Below, piece by piece: positions 15,778-17,131 of a stretch of DNA of 17,131 nt. Positions within the stretch are counted from its first letter, which is position 1. Every line of letters starts with the position of its first letter. Under the pieces are notes generated by a model, which was given only the letters and a program-made list of their open reading frames with translations, searched no databases and was not told the DNA's origin. Source of the DNA: JBCDCP01 sp039181495 (GTDB taxonomy: Bacteria > Pseudomonadota > Alphaproteobacteria > Rhizobiales > Tepidamorphaceae); NCBI GenBank assembly GCA_039181495.1, contig JBCDCP010000067.1, forward strand, positions 1 through 17,131, in the 5' to 3' direction. The position numbers were made by a program, and so were the translations under genes.

Positions 15778-17131
15778 TCAGGAACACCCGCTCGTCGCAC
15801 CGCAGGTGTCGCATTTGAGGCATGTGCCATTGCGCACCATGGTGAAATTTCCGCACTCGGAGCAGTTTTCTCCTTCGTACCCCTTCATGCGAGCCTCGGC
15901 CGCCATGCGGGCATGCTCGTCGCGGCTGGAGCGTGCTGCCGCTGGCGGCGCCGCAGGCACTTCTTCAGGTATGCTCGCTGGCTGCGGTACAGTCGCCACA
16001 ATCGCCGCCGGAGCTGCCTCCGTCACAGACGTGGCCTCAATCTCAACGATCGGCTCGGCGACAGCGGTGGCCAGTGCTGCCTGCTGCGCGCGGGCACTGA
16101 GATGGCCCACGGTTCGCGTGCTCTGATCGGCCAGTGCCTTGGGCGCTGCAATCGCTCCACCGCCGCCGGTATCAGCCCCGCCGCGCACCACAACGAGCTT
16201 CTCGTTCGGCTTGCCGCGGACGAGGCCGGTGGACACGTAACGTGCTGCTGGCGGTTCTGCCGGGGCCGCATCGCCGTCCTCGCCGCCACCACCAACGCTG
16301 GTGGTCAGATCAGACGGTGTGACATGGGCCAGATCCTCACGGTCGAGATAAGAGATCGCCAGCTCTCGGAACACATAGTCGAGGATCGACGTGGCGTTCT
16401 TGATCGCCTCATTGCCCTGAACCATGCCGGCCGGTTCAAACCGGGTGAAGGTGAAGGCATCGACGAATTCATCGAGCGGCACGCCGTATTGCAGGCCCAG
16501 CGATACGGCGATGGCGAAATTGTTCATCAGCGAGCGGAAGGCTGCACCTTCCTTGTGCATGTCGATGAAGATTTCGCCGATCCTGCCATCCTCATACTCG
16601 CCAGTGCGCAAGTACACCTTGTGTCCGCCGACAACCGCCTTCTGGGTGTAGCCCTTACGCCGGTTGGGCAGCTTCTCACGGTCGCGAAGGATGCGTTCCT
16701 TCTCGATGACGCGTTCCACCACCTTTTCGGTGATCTTCTCGGCCAGAGCCACCGCGCGCGACTGTTGCGGGCCGCTGCTCAGCTGTTCGATGACCTCGTC
16801 TTCATCGTCGTCATCATCCGTCAGAATCTGGGCGTTCAGCGGCTGCGATAGCTTGGAGCCGTCGCGATAAAGCGCGTTGGCCTTGAGTGCCAGCCGCCAG
16901 GACAGCATGTAGGCTTCCTTGCAGTCCTCGACCGTGGCCTCATTGGGCATGTTGATCGTCTTGGAGATGGCGCCCGAGATGAAGGGCTGGGCGGCCGCCA
17001 TCATGCGGATGTGGCTTTCCACTGAAAGGTAGCGCTTGCCGATCCGACCACATGGATTGGCGCAGTCAAAGACCGGCAAGTGCTCCTCTTTCAGGTGCGG
17101 TGCGCCCTCTAGGGTCATTGCCCCGCACACA
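15778..17131 (-). CDS. nrdJ: Adenosylcobalamin-dependent (class II) ribonucleotide reductase, C-terminal part
   Basis: Reduces ribonucleotides to deoxyribonucleotides without oxygen dependence, using coenzyme B12. Only the last 450 residues are visible; the frame is open at the right edge. The segment from PHLKEEHLPVFDCANPCG through HIRMMAAAQPFISGAISKTI to NMPNEATVEDCKEAY is characteristic of the large alphaproteobacterial NrdJ. It is followed by an acidic run (DDDDDEDE), then the TSCPD domain (KAVVGGHKVYLRTGEYEDG to FTFTRFEPAG). A long Ala/Pro/Gly-rich linker of roughly 110 residues leads to a C-terminal cysteine cluster, CSECG then CLKCDTCG ending in SGCS. By analogy with NrdJ and NrdA tails, this cluster could serve in disulfide re-reduction or metal binding. 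The gene ends before a strong terminator. Confidence 0.95.
   Translation of the reverse strand, partial: VCGAMTLEGAPHLKEEHLPVFDCANPCGRIGKRYLSVESHIRMMAAAQPFISGAISKTINMPNEATVEDCKEAYMLSWRLALKANALYRDGSKLSQPLNAQILTDDDDDEDEVIEQLSSGPQQSRAVALAEKITEKVVERVIEKERILRDREKLPNRRKGYTQKAVVGGHKVYLRTGEYEDGRIGEIFIDMHKEGAAFRSLMNNFAIAVSLGLQYGVPLDEFVDAFTFTRFEPAGMVQGNEAIKNATSILDYVFRELAISYLDREDLAHVTPSDLTTSVGGGGEDGDAAPAEPPAARYVSTGLVRGKPNEKLVVVRGGADTGGGGAIAAPKALADQSTRTVGHLSARAQQAALATAVAEPIVEIEATSVTEAAPAAIVATVPQPASIPEEVPAAPPAAARSSRDEHARMAAEARMKGYEGENCSECGNFTMVRNGTCLKCDTCGATSGCS

Noticed and set aside
15757..16851. 364-residue open frame on the + strand antisense to nrdJ
   Set aside because: It is a GC-bias shadow: the opposite strand encodes a clearly conserved ribonucleotide reductase, and the translated frame resembles no family and is rich in Arg, His and Cys.

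Overview
This is a GC-rich chromosomal window from an alphaproteobacterium, probably of the Hyphomicrobiales or a close relative. The assignment rests on an HdaA-type DnaA regulator followed by ppk and ppx, the alphaproteobacterial form of AspRS motif 2, a malic enzyme fused to a phosphotransacetylase-like domain, and a cobalamin-dependent ribonucleotide reductase with a C-terminal cysteine cluster. Most of the window is core metabolism and information processing. I found no tRNA, rRNA, IS element, phage gene, CRISPR array or toxin-antitoxin pair.

Left block, 1-5558, all on the + strand: the 3' part of an AI-2E/PerM-family membrane protein; hdaA (regulatory inactivation of DnaA), whose ribosome binding site overlaps the preceding stop codon; then, after a 116-bp gap holding a perfect 10-bp inverted repeat, ppk and ppx, separated by 16 bp. 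Ppk makes polyphosphate and Ppx degrades it, so this pair sets the polyphosphate pool. Convergent to it, on the - strand, are rnd (ribonuclease D) and, 11 bp upstream of rnd, a YcaD-like MFS transporter; the two probably form one transcription unit.

Middle block, 8006-13105: a 145-bp divergent intergenic region with a TTGACA element, then aspS, maeB and a glutathione peroxidase with a Tat-like export signal, all on the + strand.

Right block, 13278-15627: a more accessory-looking module. A TauE/SafE permease and a LysR regulator lie on the - strand. A small secreted SnoaL-like protein lies divergently on the + strand. A perfect 15-bp dyad with the LysR T-N11-A pattern sits in the divergent promoter region, next to the lysR start codon. 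The window ends with the 3' part of a class II ribonucleotide reductase on the - strand, followed by a strong intrinsic terminator.

No clearly new multi-gene system was found. The most useful leads are the hairpin in the ppk leader, the LysR dyad with its uncharacterised SnoaL/TauE module, the exported glutathione peroxidase, and the residue signature in AspRS suggesting a non-discriminating enzyme.
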